A stretch of DNA of 64,000 nt from Haemonchus contortus (taxonomy: Eukaryota > Nematoda > Chromadorea > Rhabditida > Trichostrongylidae): positions 8,582,591-8,646,590 of the forward strand of contig LS997564.1 of NCBI GenBank assembly GCA_000469685.2, given 5' to 3'. Positions 35,996 through 48,075 of this stretch are shown here, piece by piece. A program made the position numbers and the translations under genes. Every line of letters starts with the position of its first letter. Within the stretch, counting starts at the first letter, position 1. The notes below the pieces were generated by a model. The model was not told the origin of the DNA. It searched no databases and was given only the letters and a program-made list of their open reading frames with translations.

Positions 35996-36291
35996 GGCTG
36001 CTTTCATAGTCCGCAGGCAGGCGCGCAGGCAGGCGCGCAGGCCGGCGCGCGTGCAGGCGGCAGTGCTAGGGGGGAGGAGAGAGGCAGACAGATAGGCAAG
36101 CAGTCCACGCCCCTTCGAGGGGTTGAAAACAAACAACCTTCGAAGGGGCGTGGACTGCTTGCCTTACACTGTCTGCCTCCCTCCTCCCCCCTAGCACTGC
36201 CTCCGCCGGCACGCACGCCGGCACGCGCGCCTGCACGCGCGCCGGCCTGTGCGCCGGCCTGCGCGCCTGCCTGCGGACTATGAAAGCAGCC
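35996..36291. repeat. GC-rich foldback (palindromic) element, copy 1
   Basis: It is an almost perfect 296-bp inverted repeat. The ends are GGCTGCTTTCATAGTCCGCA and its complement. The arms carry GCAGGCAGGCGCGC-type reiterations, then GCACTGCC/GGCAGTGC, a purine-rich GGGGGGAGGAG block and an inner stem CCACGCCCCTTCGA. Only about 15 bases (TTGAAAACAAACAA) form the loop. No coding content. Confidence 0.9.
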
Positions 36292-36881
36292 TATGAGAGT
36301 GGACGAAGTGGTTTTTATTGATTTTCGTAGAATGCAGGGTCAGAAAACGGTCAGAAGAAGTTAGGGGTTGGGGGGTACGACGGTAGGTACATTGGTTGCT
36401 TTTGCTTACCTCAAAAAGGAAGAGAGATTTTCCAATGGGAACAAGGCTCCAGAGCTTAAAGGGGACATCATACTGGGGCAATGCTGTATTCAAAGAACGT
36501 TTGGTAGGGCTTTATTATCTGCACCCACTCGAGGAGAGGGGTATTTCACGAACATGTGACCCACGAGGCTGTTCTTATAGGGGATGGTTCCGGTGGGGTG
36601 AACAAGAAAGGCTTTCAGTTGGTACTCCAATATGTGATAGGATCTCTAACCCTCAAGGAAGGCCCTAGAGGAAGAAGGGGCGAGTTTGTGTTGGAAAAAT
36701 GTAGCATCTGACGAGTGATCGAAAGGGCTTCGTAACCTGCGGGTGTATTAAAGGGATGGAGTCGCACCTTACCGAAGTATGGGTTTCAAGTAGGCCTTTC
36801 TCAGGGTTAATCATTCAGAAGGGTTAGAGGGGATGAGAGGGAGGGGAGGAGGGTCGCTAGGGAAGTATTTGAATGTTTAAT

Positions 36882-37204
36882 GGCTGCTTTCATAGTCCGC
36901 AGGCAGGCGCGCTGGCGCGCAGGCAGGCGCGCTGGCGCGCTGGCGCGCAGGCAGGCAGGCGCGCTGGCGCGCTGGCGCGCAGGCAGGCAGGCGCGCAGGC
37001 AGTGCTAGGGGGGAGGAGGGAGGCAGACAGTGTAAGGCAAACAGTCCACGCCCCTTCGAGGGGTTGAAAACAACACTGTCTGCCTCCCTCCTCCCCCCTA
37101 GCACTGCCTGCGCGCCTGCCTGCCTGCGCGCCAGCGCGCCAGCGCGCCTGCCTGCCTGCGCGCCAGCGCGCCAGCGCGCCTGCCTGCGGACTATGAAAGC
37201 AGCC
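36882..37204. repeat. GC-rich foldback element, copy 2
   Basis: It has the same ends and the same arm blocks as the copy at 36.0 kb, but longer GCGCGCTGGC/CAGGCAGGCGCGC tandem arrays in the arms. It is flanked by AAT on both sides, a possible 3-bp target duplication. The centre keeps a single CCACGCCCCTTCGAGGGG unit instead of an inverted pair, so it folds with a larger loop. It lies 591 bp from copy 1. Confidence 0.9.
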
Positions 37205-38779
37205 AATGAAGTAAGAATGCAGTATTGGGAAGTGTTAGAGATTACTTTGATCATTTGGGAAAGTACATGAGAGAAGGGAGCCAGGCTCTGTAGTTCGGGT
37301 TGAGGTGAGGTGTCCTGTGGGGAAATCGTGAAATATCGTGCCCTTGCTTCTGACCCTGCATTAGCCAAGGTAAGTGACTGTAGAAGGTCAAATGAACTCA
37401 GGATATGCCATGCGATGCAGGAGATCTACTGGAGGAGGGAGGGGAGCTACCAAAAATTCTTTAAACTTTTTGATCAAGGGGGTTGCAAAAGCAGTGCTGA
37501 GAAGTGAGATTGCCAATGGCTTATCCTGAGAGCTGTAGGTTTGGTTGTGTGTTTGTGTGGTACGACTAATCCACATTTCTATGCCCTGAAGTCCTTTTGG
37601 GAATAGCAGGTGTATATAATCGCACTCAAGTAAACGATGGAGGGAATAGGGAGGGAAGAAATTATGAAAAATGGGATGAAGGGCATGGATGGGTACGTGA
37701 GGGACGAGTTGTGATGATTATGTAGTAATTTGGAATTGTGGGCAAAAGCGAGAAACCTCCTTATCTCCCACGGAATGATTTTCCACTCTAGGCCCCATAG
37801 TTCTACAGGGAGACGGGACATTTGAGCAAACTGTAGAGGGGGTGGCGAGGGAGAGTTTGGGGGATGGGATGAGATGATTACGTGGCGAAATTCGGGGTGG
37901 TGAGAGTGACTGTTTCGAAGTATGGCGGGAGTTTGTTTTGATCTGAAAGAAGCTCAGGTGAAAACCGCTTTCCAAAGAGGGAAAGGTATTCTGGGGGGAG
38001 AAGGGCATGAATTAATGAAGATGTATGGGAATAGAAGTTAGGGAAAAGGGGAAAGTGGGGCGTATTGAAGGGAGGGCTGAGTTGTTTAGCCGATAAATCA
38101 CTGGGGAAGCAATACGACTCAAGCTAGACGTTGGGATGCTTTTTTTTTTCGAATAAGGTCCGATCGGAATTACTTTCTAAGGAAAGTAAGGAGGTTTTTT
38201 TCAAAGTTGAAATGTCTTGTAAATGTAAAGGGAAGGAGTGAAGGGGAGGGGAGGCCCTTGTTGAGTTTTTTCTCTTGGAAAAGGGCTATAGAGGCATAGA
38301 AGTGTGGAAGTATATCACTCTTGAGATCAGTGTGGTGTAACTAAAAGTTAAATTATGGAATTTTTGTAATTTTGTCCAAACTACGGAGTTTTCACCAGCA
38401 AGCAGACAGTTCCTGAGAGTGATACGTGTAGGAGAGAGTTGACCGTAGGATGAGGGCCATAAGTGAGACGACGCACAGACGAGACAGAAAGATCAATTTT
38501 TACTGCCTTCTATTCTGGATGGCATTTTGATGACTTGAATCACTTAGATACTTCCAGTCCTCATCGTTATGGTCACGTCTGGTGTGGAAGTGTAACTTGT
38601 GTTGGGATGTTTGTGGAAGTGTGGTGTTTGTGTGTTACGCCTGTTGCGTTGTTGTTGTGTCGTTGTTTTCGTTATGTTGCTTGTTTACACATGTTTTTTT
38701 GCAACATGTTTATTGAACAATATGCAAAATAAACATTACAATACAAAAAATACAAGCACAAATACAATCAAAAATGTGT

Positions 38780-39340
38780 TGTTCCCACCCTAAGTTTTCC
38801 CCCACCCCATGCCCTCCCCCCTGCGCGCGCGTATTCTTTGGTTTCCCGCCGATGGACTCGACTTGTCGAGGTGTCTCATCGAGGTCAGCAGGCCGGTGTG
38901 CCTTGGCGTGCCAGAAGTTTCCCTCTCGAGCCGCTCTCTCCCGGTGTGTCGAGGCGACTCAATAGCAAGCGATGATCACAAAAGTTGTCCCCAGAGCCGC
39001 CACTTTGGAAAGGTGCACCCCACAAGGTCCAGAGGTGCAACCGGCATCATGGAAGACGGCAGTCGTCTTTATGCCATTTATAGCGATCAATCCATGTAAA
39101 GGTCGGTTCCTGCAGGAGCAGCGAGCACCACGGGAGCACGATATCGATCTCCCGATCTGCAAACGAGGAGAGCAAAATGCAATACTTCCCACTAGCAAAT
39201 TCCGTACAGTCACTGCAATGAATCTAACACAATCGTTGACAAAACATGCTCTACAGAGGTAAGCGACTAGTAATGAAATACCGGCAGAGATGGTCCTTTC
39301 AGAAATCATAGTGGTGACCACTTGCTTGTCGCATAGTCTG
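38780..39340. repeat. Long inverted repeat, left arm (partner at 43.2-43.8 kb)
   Basis: It begins CCCACCCTAAGTTTTCC and contains GCCGATGGACTCGACTTGTC, CTCAATAGCAAGCGATG, TGCAACCGGCATCATGGAAG and CAGTCGTCTTTATGCCATTT. The same blocks occur in inverse orientation at 43,215-43,793, with about 20-25 percent divergence by eye plus indels. The two arms enclose about 3.9 kb. Confidence 0.75.
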
Positions 39341-41289
39341 AGCACTTCAAAATCAAGCCAAGGTTGCGGTGGCTACCTTCTCGACTGACTCCGAGCTCTT
39401 CTGTGGACGCCGAGGAAAGGAGTCGAAATCCACGATCGATTCATCTCTATGAAAGTTCGAACGACTCAACTGTAAGAGATCCTATCGATTCGAGGCACCT
39501 GCCGTTTTATTCTAGGCTTTCCTCGTTTCAAGAGAGTTTTTCTGGATAGTTCGTTCACCAATCGTTGGACAACTTTGAAAAGTGAGTAAGTCATGAGAAC
39601 ACCGTGATTTGGCAACTATAATGTACCCATCATCAAAGTTCGAAAAATAGCGAGTTTAATCGATTCCTCCTTTTTTCTTTGACCTTAGGAGACGGCTTAG
39701 CGTAAAGTTCCATAGAAGCTGCACAAACTTGAAAATGAACTCTCGAGCTTGACAAAACTACACTTAAAAGTTATTTAGGGAAAGTTCGCTTCGGAGTGTG
39801 CCATGCACTTGACATACTGACAGTGCATTTGGTGCGGGTGAGGGAATGCGGGTGAGGGAATGCACTGACAACTTTTGTGTAGATAATAGCGCCTTTTAAT
39901 CAAATCATTCAACCCTTCAGAAATGTATACGGTTCAGTTTAAGGATGCTATAAACCATTTGGCCACCAAGTCCCCAAAGAAATGACCATCTACAAAGAAA
40001 GGTGACTAGAAAAAACAGGAAAATATACATTTCAAACGAGTAAGCGAGTTTATCAAGGAAAAGGGGGTCATTTTTCTGTTGTTTAGCCCCCCCCCCCCTT
40101 CCCCCAAACAACATACCCATCCCAACACGAAACGATCACTTGCAGTCAAATGAGAAAAAAATGCTGCATACTACATACTAGCAGTGCAAGATCACCTAAA
40201 GATTTTGTCGCCACATTCCCTAACTTGGACAGATATTCCTACCACATCAAAGAGAATGTCAAGCAATCAAGCCTTTCCTCGCGCTGAAAGACAGCATTCT
40301 GTGCACCCAGAATACATTCAGTGGAGACACCTACCCAGTAGTTCCGTTGATTGTCTATCGGAAATGAATGTTGAGGCCCTAGGAAACGTGGGGACACGGT
40401 TGCGTTGGAAAAGGGCAGGAACAGAGCTTATTCAGGGCTTGAAGCCTGCAGATTGCTGGGGACGCCCACTTTTCGGCACAAACCCTCAAAAAATGGCGCT
40501 GTTTGGTCGGGTCACGCTGTGAGCATCAAAATACCTTACCTTACCGAAACGACGGACTCTTACACAACCCGATACTAGGAGGGCTCGACCTTTCAGTACT
40601 TATTGCACTTTTTTTGGGGTTTCCGCTGCAAGTATACTAATACGGTTCAGCCAACTCATTTCTAACTAGTTGATCATACAATATGGTACTAAATAGTTAC
40701 CGGTTGTGCCTATGAGTTCCCAAAGTAAAATAAGATGAAGCACATTCCAAAGTGACTATTAATAACTTTCGTCTAGCAAAGTTAGTGCAGCTTCAATAAA
40801 ACCGAACACTGACTCCAATAACTCATAAACGTTTCTCTTCAGAATTTTCAGACATTTTTTTGAGCGACTATTGTGTCTTGCTCCGATTTCGCTAGCACGT
40901 TCTTAGAAACAGATTTCTTGTGTCTCGATAGGTGGTTGATATCTGGTTGTGAAGAAATCGAACCATTTGCTCCTACTTGCCTTCCAGCTTCTCGGATTGT
41001 CTCACACAGTATAGGGCTTACATCGGCTACCAGATATCATTTCGAGTTGAAATGACATCGATGTCTTTGTCTCATTCCTCCTATTTGTTGACTGCCACTG
41101 AGCTACTCATAGCCATTTCCGTTTCGCTGTTTGTTACGTCGCACTGATTGAGCTCTTTTCATTTCTTTTCTTTTCTTTTTATTTTCCATTTCCATTTGCA
41201 TTTCGTGTTTGTTTCAATTTGTTCCCTTCCTTCCTCTCTTGCGAGCTGAGTTAGGGTTCTCCGTCCGCTGCTAAATTCAGCTTGATCAT

Positions 41290-41703
41290 GTTTACGATTT
41301 CACCCCACTCACTGTGCCATGCTGTATCTGCGCCTAGCCTTTTGTTCAATTACGGTCTTTTGCCGGTATCCGACAAGTCGGTTCCCGTGTGCCAAAGTTC
41401 CGACTTGGTCCAGTGACTCCTTCTCGGATGAGGCACCATGGCCAACCGGTGCGGGTACTGGCTATCTGGATTCCTCTTCTTCAAGGCTGTCAGTTCAGCG
41501 TGTGTGGTCCTGTCTTCGTAGTAAGTTTTTTTCCACATCCTGCCCAGTATAAATACTGGTATTCGGCGGACTGTCACTGCTGGCTCAGCTCAGCTTGTTT
41601 CATCTTGATCCTAGTTGGGCTCTTCTGTAGTTGTACACCTGTCCTCAGTTTCCTTTATTGGCGCACTCAGTTGAGTGTATAAATAAATAAATAAATAAAT
41701 AAA
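41290..41703 (+). mobile_element. Probable 3' end of another non-LTR retrotransposon
   Basis: A moderately GC-rich stretch with no exon signature ends in six or more TAAA units (41,680-41,703), the same tail type as the LINE at 56.9 kb. No RT motif is visible, so only the untranslated 3' end would be present. The assignment rests on the tail alone. Confidence 0.35.
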
Positions 41704-43214
41704 TTTGGTTGACCATGTTCCTTTTAGGGGAAGGAGGAAGGGTGGGTGGTAGTCGATCAATAGCACGACTCCACATTGATCCTTCCTCTCCTCGACAGAC
41801 CCAGTTGTGAAAAAAAACACATTGTTCGATATCGTTTCTATTCTACAAAACGCGCAAGGTTGACTACTGCTATTACGGGGGGGGGGGGGGAGAGGTATGA
41901 ATAGCACCCATCCCCAAACGTTTCCAAGACTAAGCCAGTCCTTGTCATATCCAGAAGTAGGGTCATAGAATGACTTGAAAGTTGCATGCGAACAACTACA
42001 GGAACAGCAGAAGGCAATTATCCCCCGATGGAGGATTTAGTAATGGAGTAACAGGAATAATTTATGGAATACTAGACCCCCACCCTTCTCAGAGTGACCT
42101 TACGCAGTTCCCTCCTGTACCTACGGATTCCCTCTCCCATTGTTCACCGCATGGGTCCTTTAAAAAAACAGCTAGACAAAGCTGGTAATTCCTCGAAAAG
42201 CTTCGACAAAATGAAGGAAACCGGCTTTAAGTTGATAAATTACATCAAAGTAGTCTATACGAGGGTATCTGAAACCTCGGTTTCAATTCTTCTTTTCCAG
42301 GACAAACCTAAGCAACCCTGAAAACAGTTGGGCTTGAGTCCGCTGAGTCACAGACATCCAAATGATAACCGCAAAGGTGGGCGCAACAAAAAAGTAAAAT
42401 ACCAAGGAGATCGCAAGCTGGTCAAGTGAAATACGTTCAGAAGCCAAGGGAGCCAAATCACTATTTCAGAAAAAGCCTAGAGCCCATGACTTCCCATAAC
42501 TACTTAGTATTTACTTTCTGGAATAAGCCGAGACATCTAGCTGTTCCCCATTTTTATGTTCTCGCGAAAGCAGATCTGACACAAAGAAACGTAGAAGGAG
42601 GCCACTTCATCGAATAGCTTTTATTTTAGAAATAGAGGACACTAATCTCCTTAAAGGTGTGCTCCGCCTCACAAAAAAATCTGGCCTTCGAATATATTAC
42701 TTCTGCATAAAATAAATAAAGGGAATTACGAGGGAATTGCTTGACTCCTCCTGAGGATGACAAATTTGGTTATATGCTTACTAGAAAGCAACAATAAACC
42801 CGAATAGGAAAAAGGTTTTCTTAAGAAAGCTAAAACGATTTCGAAGCAAGAAATAGACGCCAAATCTCGGTGCTTCTCTTGTGACTTAAGAAAAAACTTT
42901 CGAAACTTCAAGGAAAACTGTGGCAACTCACAATCCCTAAGTTTGGCCAAGGAGTTTCTCTCACTTTTTACAAAGTTGCCCAAGATTGGTGAACAATAAT
43001 TCCAAAAAAACTGTCTTGAAATCAAGGAAATACCTGAACATAAGGCGACAGGCTTCGAATCCATAGGTTCTGCTTCACAGTTCGATCCCTCAAACATCCA
43101 CAGGCATGCATCATTCGAGATCCGACCCCTTACTTTCGCCGGCCATATGAAGGGCTCGCAGCTGGTCAAAGAATCCAGCCACCGTTCGCCATGGCAAGAC
43201 TTCGAAAATGCCCA

Positions 43215-43793
43215 AGAATATACACCAAGAAGGCGGTTACCACCACGATTTCCAAAAGTGACCATCTTCACAGGCATCTCACACCCAATCGCTCACATGA
43301 GTAGAGCAATGCCTCGCCAAAATCGTCTTAGAAGTACCGCAGTGATGGAACGAAAGCTGCAAGTGGAAAGTATCGTATCCTGTCCTCTCCGTTTGCAGAT
43401 CGGAAAATCGAAATTGCGCTCCCGTAACACTCGCTGCTCCTGCGACAGCTGACCAATACAGGAATCGACCGCTCCAAATGGCGTAAAGACGACTGCGATC
43501 TTCCATGGCACCGGTTGCACCTCCAGGCCTCATCAGGTGCACCTTCCCAAAGCGATAGCCTCAGGGACACAACTTTCGCGAACACCGCTGCTATTGAGCC
43601 GTCTCGTCACACCGAAAAAGGGTTGCCCGAGAAGAAAACCTCTGGTACGTCAAGACACACCAACCCATGGACCTCGATAAGTCGAGTCCATCGGCAGGAA
43701 ACAAAGCGCAGGGATTCAATATGGAAGGGTCGAACTCTACAGAAGGTACACGACCTTCTGCCTTATGGCGGAAAACTTAGGGTGGGATGGGTG
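43215..43793. repeat. Long inverted repeat, right arm
   Basis: Read on the - strand it starts TCCCACCCTAAGTTTTCCGC, then GCCGATGGACTCGACTTATC, GCAACCGGTGCCATGGAAGA and CAGTCGTCTTTACGCCATTT, in the same order as the left arm. Open frames in both arms are not conserved between them, so no protein is proposed. Confidence 0.75.
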
Positions 43794-45539
43794 ACTGATA
43801 GGAATGGGCGCTTATCAAACTAAACTTATGTCATGTGCAATACTCCCCCCACCCCAGAAAACTGTGCGCATTCCTTGGCCATTATTCTCCAATCCAGATT
43901 TTCAACAACGCAGAACCCCATCAATTTTGTTGCAATTTGCAGTGTTTTTTTGGATGACTTTTTTGTTGATGAAAGTTCCACAGTTTCAGCAAGTAGAAGA
44001 TGTGAAATGAAAATAGTTAATGAAATATAGATATTCCCGAAAAATCGTGAGAAAATGCTACCCTTCCCGAAAAAAAGGAAAAAATTCAAGCCGAAAGACC
44101 CCGTATTTAAGAAAAAACAACCAATTCTTTTGTTTCAGGTTACCCACGATTATTTACCCAAGAATGAGAACAGTTATAAAATTTTTGAATGAGTTTACAT
44201 ATACCGAAATGTTTGTTTTGTTTTTTTTGCCGAAATGCAGGTTTGTATTTTTTGTGCGATATTGGAATTATAAGAGCAGTAACTTTACGTTGCCAAATTT
44301 GGATTGTTGAATAATATCCAGGAATAGTTGATATAGCTAGTTACCTAGGCAGCCCTAAAGAGTTTGAAGTGCAGTTAGACGCTACACAAATAAAAAGCCT
44401 AAGCCTAAAAAACATGCGAAAAAGAAACTGAAAACTATAAAAAGAATAACCTAAAAAGCCTAAAACGCCTTAAAAAAGTGCCCATTTCTACCAGTCACCC
44501 TAACACTACAATAAAAAACATTAAAATCCTTTCGGCGTCGTCCGTGCTGGATTCTCTTTTTATGATGAGACCCTCACCTGAAAAATGTGGGCGAATTTTG
44601 TTGAATTTATGTAAAAGAGCAAATCGAAAAAGCTTACAATCTCCCTAGGCCGAACCACTGACAAGGGGGATTCCCCCGCCGCCTATCATTCGCCCAGTAC
44701 CGGCTCCCCTTGATGACCGTGCTGTTTCATGGGTGGCGTTGTAGAGTGCCGTAAGAGTAATTTCAAGATGTTTTCATCAGACTGAAAAGCGAAAATAAGC
44801 AGCTAATCACCCATTAGGACCAAACATTGGTGGCAGCGAGTATCTGACCCTGGCTCTGAGCGATCGTTCCCTTTACTACATCCTTGACGTTCGTGGGACG
44901 TCATGGTTCAGATGAATATCGGAAGACGTCAGAATGGTTGCAACAATTGATCACAGGAGGTTCCATTGTGGACGGCATGGCCTATCTGAATGAGCTGTGA
45001 TAAGCGAACAGGGAAAAGGGAGCCAATTAATGACGGAAACTATACCCTCGATCCCCGATTGGATCGCTCATGAAAGGATAGGCGACTGCATATTGCTGAG
45101 CAGTTGGGACGGCGACCTGAACTAAGTTCCTTATTCATGGAATCTTCCGAATTCCTCAATCCTCTTCTATTCCAGGTAGCGAGATTGCATACACGTGCAA
45201 AGCCCTTTATTCCTAGTATTTTGAGCCCTCCGTTCTGACGTTTTCGAATTGACTTCCTTTCCCATTCAGTTCATTACAGACCGACTCGCTCTCGACACTG
45301 CAGCTCTGTATTGCCAAAAAAAGACAAGGAAACCCCTTCACAATATCCCAAGCGATCAATTTGTTATCAAGCGCAATCAAAGCTTTCGAAAATGTTCACG
45401 AATTTCAGGTTTCACAAAACTTTTTCCTCTAAAACAGCTTCTTTCCAGAATCACTATAAAACCCATCAAGTCAAGTCCGACACACGCAAGATTCTGACAC
45501 AAACGAGAGTTGAAAAAAAAGTCTGTGACAGAAAGATTA

Positions 45540-46737
45540 CTTACCAGGATTCCTGGCGGCTGATCCGTCTGATGGTCCCGTCAACTGACGTCCGTCATTT
45601 CCCTCCTCTTCTTCTGATAGCGTTATCCCACTCTCAGTCGCAGGGCCCGTTGTTCATGCAGGTTGCAGCCACTTTTTCCATACACTTTCAGACGTCCCCT
45701 ATCGATTTCCTTCGGTGGTCGTTGGACAACAGAATTTTCCTTCTTCTCCTTCCATGCGTATGTGTTGTCGGTCTAAGCTGACCCTTCCCTTCCTGTAGTC
45801 TTCAATATCTCCTTGGGCCTGTAGACGGAGGAACTCGCAAACGAGTTACACAGCTACATGAGCATGTCGAAGAGCCATCCAGCGAAAGAACGGGCCGGTT
45901 CAGATGGAGACGGTGTCGACCTGAATTGAGTGCAATGAAGAAGTTGGCATTATAGAGAAAGCAAGTCATGGCATACTTCTGATCCCTGCTCGGATTGCCT
46001 CACGACAGATCCGCTGAAAGAGATCCGCCGAAAGAAGTAGACTCGTCTCCGTAGTGCAATCATGTTTCGTGAAGACGAAAGGTTTGAACAAGAGTTCTCC
46101 TTCTTGCCCAATGTACTACATAGTTCCTGGTCACCACATGTGGAACGACTGCTGTCAGGACTACTCAGTCTTATCCATGAGAAAAACATTCCTACACAAA
46201 ATGATCGAAACCATCGCTCACTTGGCACAAATTACAGTGCCACCAAGGTTTGCGATCCAGTTCTTCTTCCTCGTCCTTCCCACACCTTCATATGACCCGG
46301 TGCGTACAAGTGTGTGCCGTTGCAGAGTTCGTTGGGATGGGTGATTGTGAACCAGTTGTCTATTGATAGTGATTGCTAGTCCATCAATTGTACTCTGACT
46401 CGTTTCAGACGAAGATCGCACTCACTTCTGCAACATTAGCAAAAAAGCCAAAGAAACTGAGGTGAGCGCACTGCAAACAAATGGTCAAACTTGGCGAACT
46501 TCAACACATTCTAATTGGTTGGTCACCCCTTCTGTACGTACAAGTCGCCCAATGGGAGAACAGTGGGGCTCGCTATGTTCCCATCGTTTGCAGTGTTTAT
46601 TTTTTATTACCAGCATATTTTCACGAAATAGAATCAGTGCCGCTCTCACACTTTCACATAGCCGATCATCTTCAACAATCCTTGAATGACCTAACAAAAG
46701 TATCAAGAATCTTAGCTGGATTTTTGCAGAAATAAAG
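45540..46737 (+). other. Coding-like segments of unknown nature
   Basis: After a TCCTGTAG site, 45,803-45,950 reads QYLLGPVDGGTRKRVTQLHE and on to a stop. ATG 46062 opens 62 codons (MFREDERFEQEFSFLPNVLH...) ending at an AAG|GTTTGC site at 46247. A TTTCAG-bounded piece lies at 46409-46461. An open stretch from 46,481 ends LNDLTKVSRILAGFLQK with TAA inside an AATAAAG polyadenylation-like signal. The pieces do not all join in phase. They may be an unrecognised gene, a decayed gene or transposon remains. Confidence 0.25.
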
Positions 46738-47342
46738 TTTACTGCAAGTCAATGTTTACAACTGAGACGACGAAGGAATAATCCCTTTCTGAATAGGAGA
46801 AGATAGATCGATGTTGTAGCTTCAAATAGCCGTACCTGTTCAAGTTCGCACGCCGAAGACACTTTCATTAGGATGATATCCATCGGGCGAGTAAATCTCA
46901 TGAAAACGGAATGACTAATTTTCTTATTCCGCCATCACCATAGAGAGAAGATCTCTAGTGGGTGAGCAATCCCAACTGCGTGCAGCACCTCGGCATTGAA
47001 AACACTGGCGAAGAGGATCACATGAATAGACACAGGAAGACCTCAACGACCTATAGTCATCGGCTGATTTGAGGCCAGCTACTTCAGGATACTTTCGACG
47101 CCTGTTGCTGAGTGATTACTCTTGATCAACATTCAGAAGCACCAAACGTCCGCAGACCCCCTGGCCAAAACTGTACACTACACAACAAGGTTTGGGTCAG
47201 CCAATTTCATTTTACACTCTTTACAATAGGGAGCCTTAGGACACTGAATGAAATGAACATACGCTTATTGCATCATACAAGTGCGAGCGTATTACTAACA
47301 AGCATCCAGCCAGTCTGAAATAAAATCCAGTGGGCATGCCAA

Positions 47343-48075
47343 CTATGGACCGCGTGACATCGATGTTGTGTCGCCATTTAACGGAACCATTTCGACTGAT
47401 GCACCCCGCACCGTTCTGAATATCGTTCGTGAAGAAATTATTGTTTTTACCAATGCCAACAATGATTCCAGAATCGCAGCCGCCAATATGAGACCGGCGT
47501 CTAGTCGATAAGCGGTACTCAGACGAGTCATCGAGACTTTCATATTATCGTCTACATGGTCGCCACACATGACCTGACAGCGACTGTTTCGAGGTAGCCA
47601 TGTCGCCAATGAATGTCAATCACCTTCCCACCATTCATGTCGATAGAAGTGGATGTCGGAGCTAGACATAATAATAATAGCCTGTACGGCTGCCCTCTCC
47701 TTTATGAGGTTGCACCGAATAAACCCACTAGACCAGTAACAATGAAGTAGAATGAGCAGACTCCTCTAATCCGTACATTCGGATGAAGTGTATTCGGCTG
47801 CTCACGTAGTCAGCTAACGTTACAGGATCAGCATTATCAGATCCAAAATAACGAGACACTGGGCTGACGTCTTCAACATTGTTAGCATCTGAACAGTACT
47901 TGCTTCGGGAAGCCGAGCTCTTTTCAAGTAATTCAGTTGCATCCTCAATCGCTCTCCGGCCTGTGCCATACTCGGACAGTATTCTACCAATGTTACGCAT
48001 CGTGGCAAGAATCACGACGACCTGCGGCCAACGACGATCTCGACGTCGTCGACGATGCGACCGACCGACCGACAA
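47343..48075 (-). other. Coding-like minus-strand stretch, unidentified
   Basis: A GGCCGCAG acceptor-like site on the - strand is followed by about 290 bases open in two frames. One reads MRNIGRILSEYGTGRRAIED. The other reads LPRCVTLVEYCPSMAQAGER and ends hydrophobic. Further on, 47609-47343 reads LDAGLILAAAILESLLALVK, a possible membrane helix. No family is recognised and no consistent gene model was found. Confidence 0.2.

Noticed and set aside
36004..37368. Open frames rich in Ala/Arg/Cys repeats (CLRACLRACL, ARRQARWRAG)
   Set aside because: They are translations of the GC-rich palindrome arms and occur on both strands; no coding signal beyond repeat composition.
38959..39345. 128-codon minus-strand open frame
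   Set aside because: It lies within the left inverted arm; the matching right arm does not keep the frame.
42726..43277. 183-codon minus-strand open frame
   Set aside because: It starts inside the long inverted repeat arm and continues into plain sequence. It is not conserved in the other arm.
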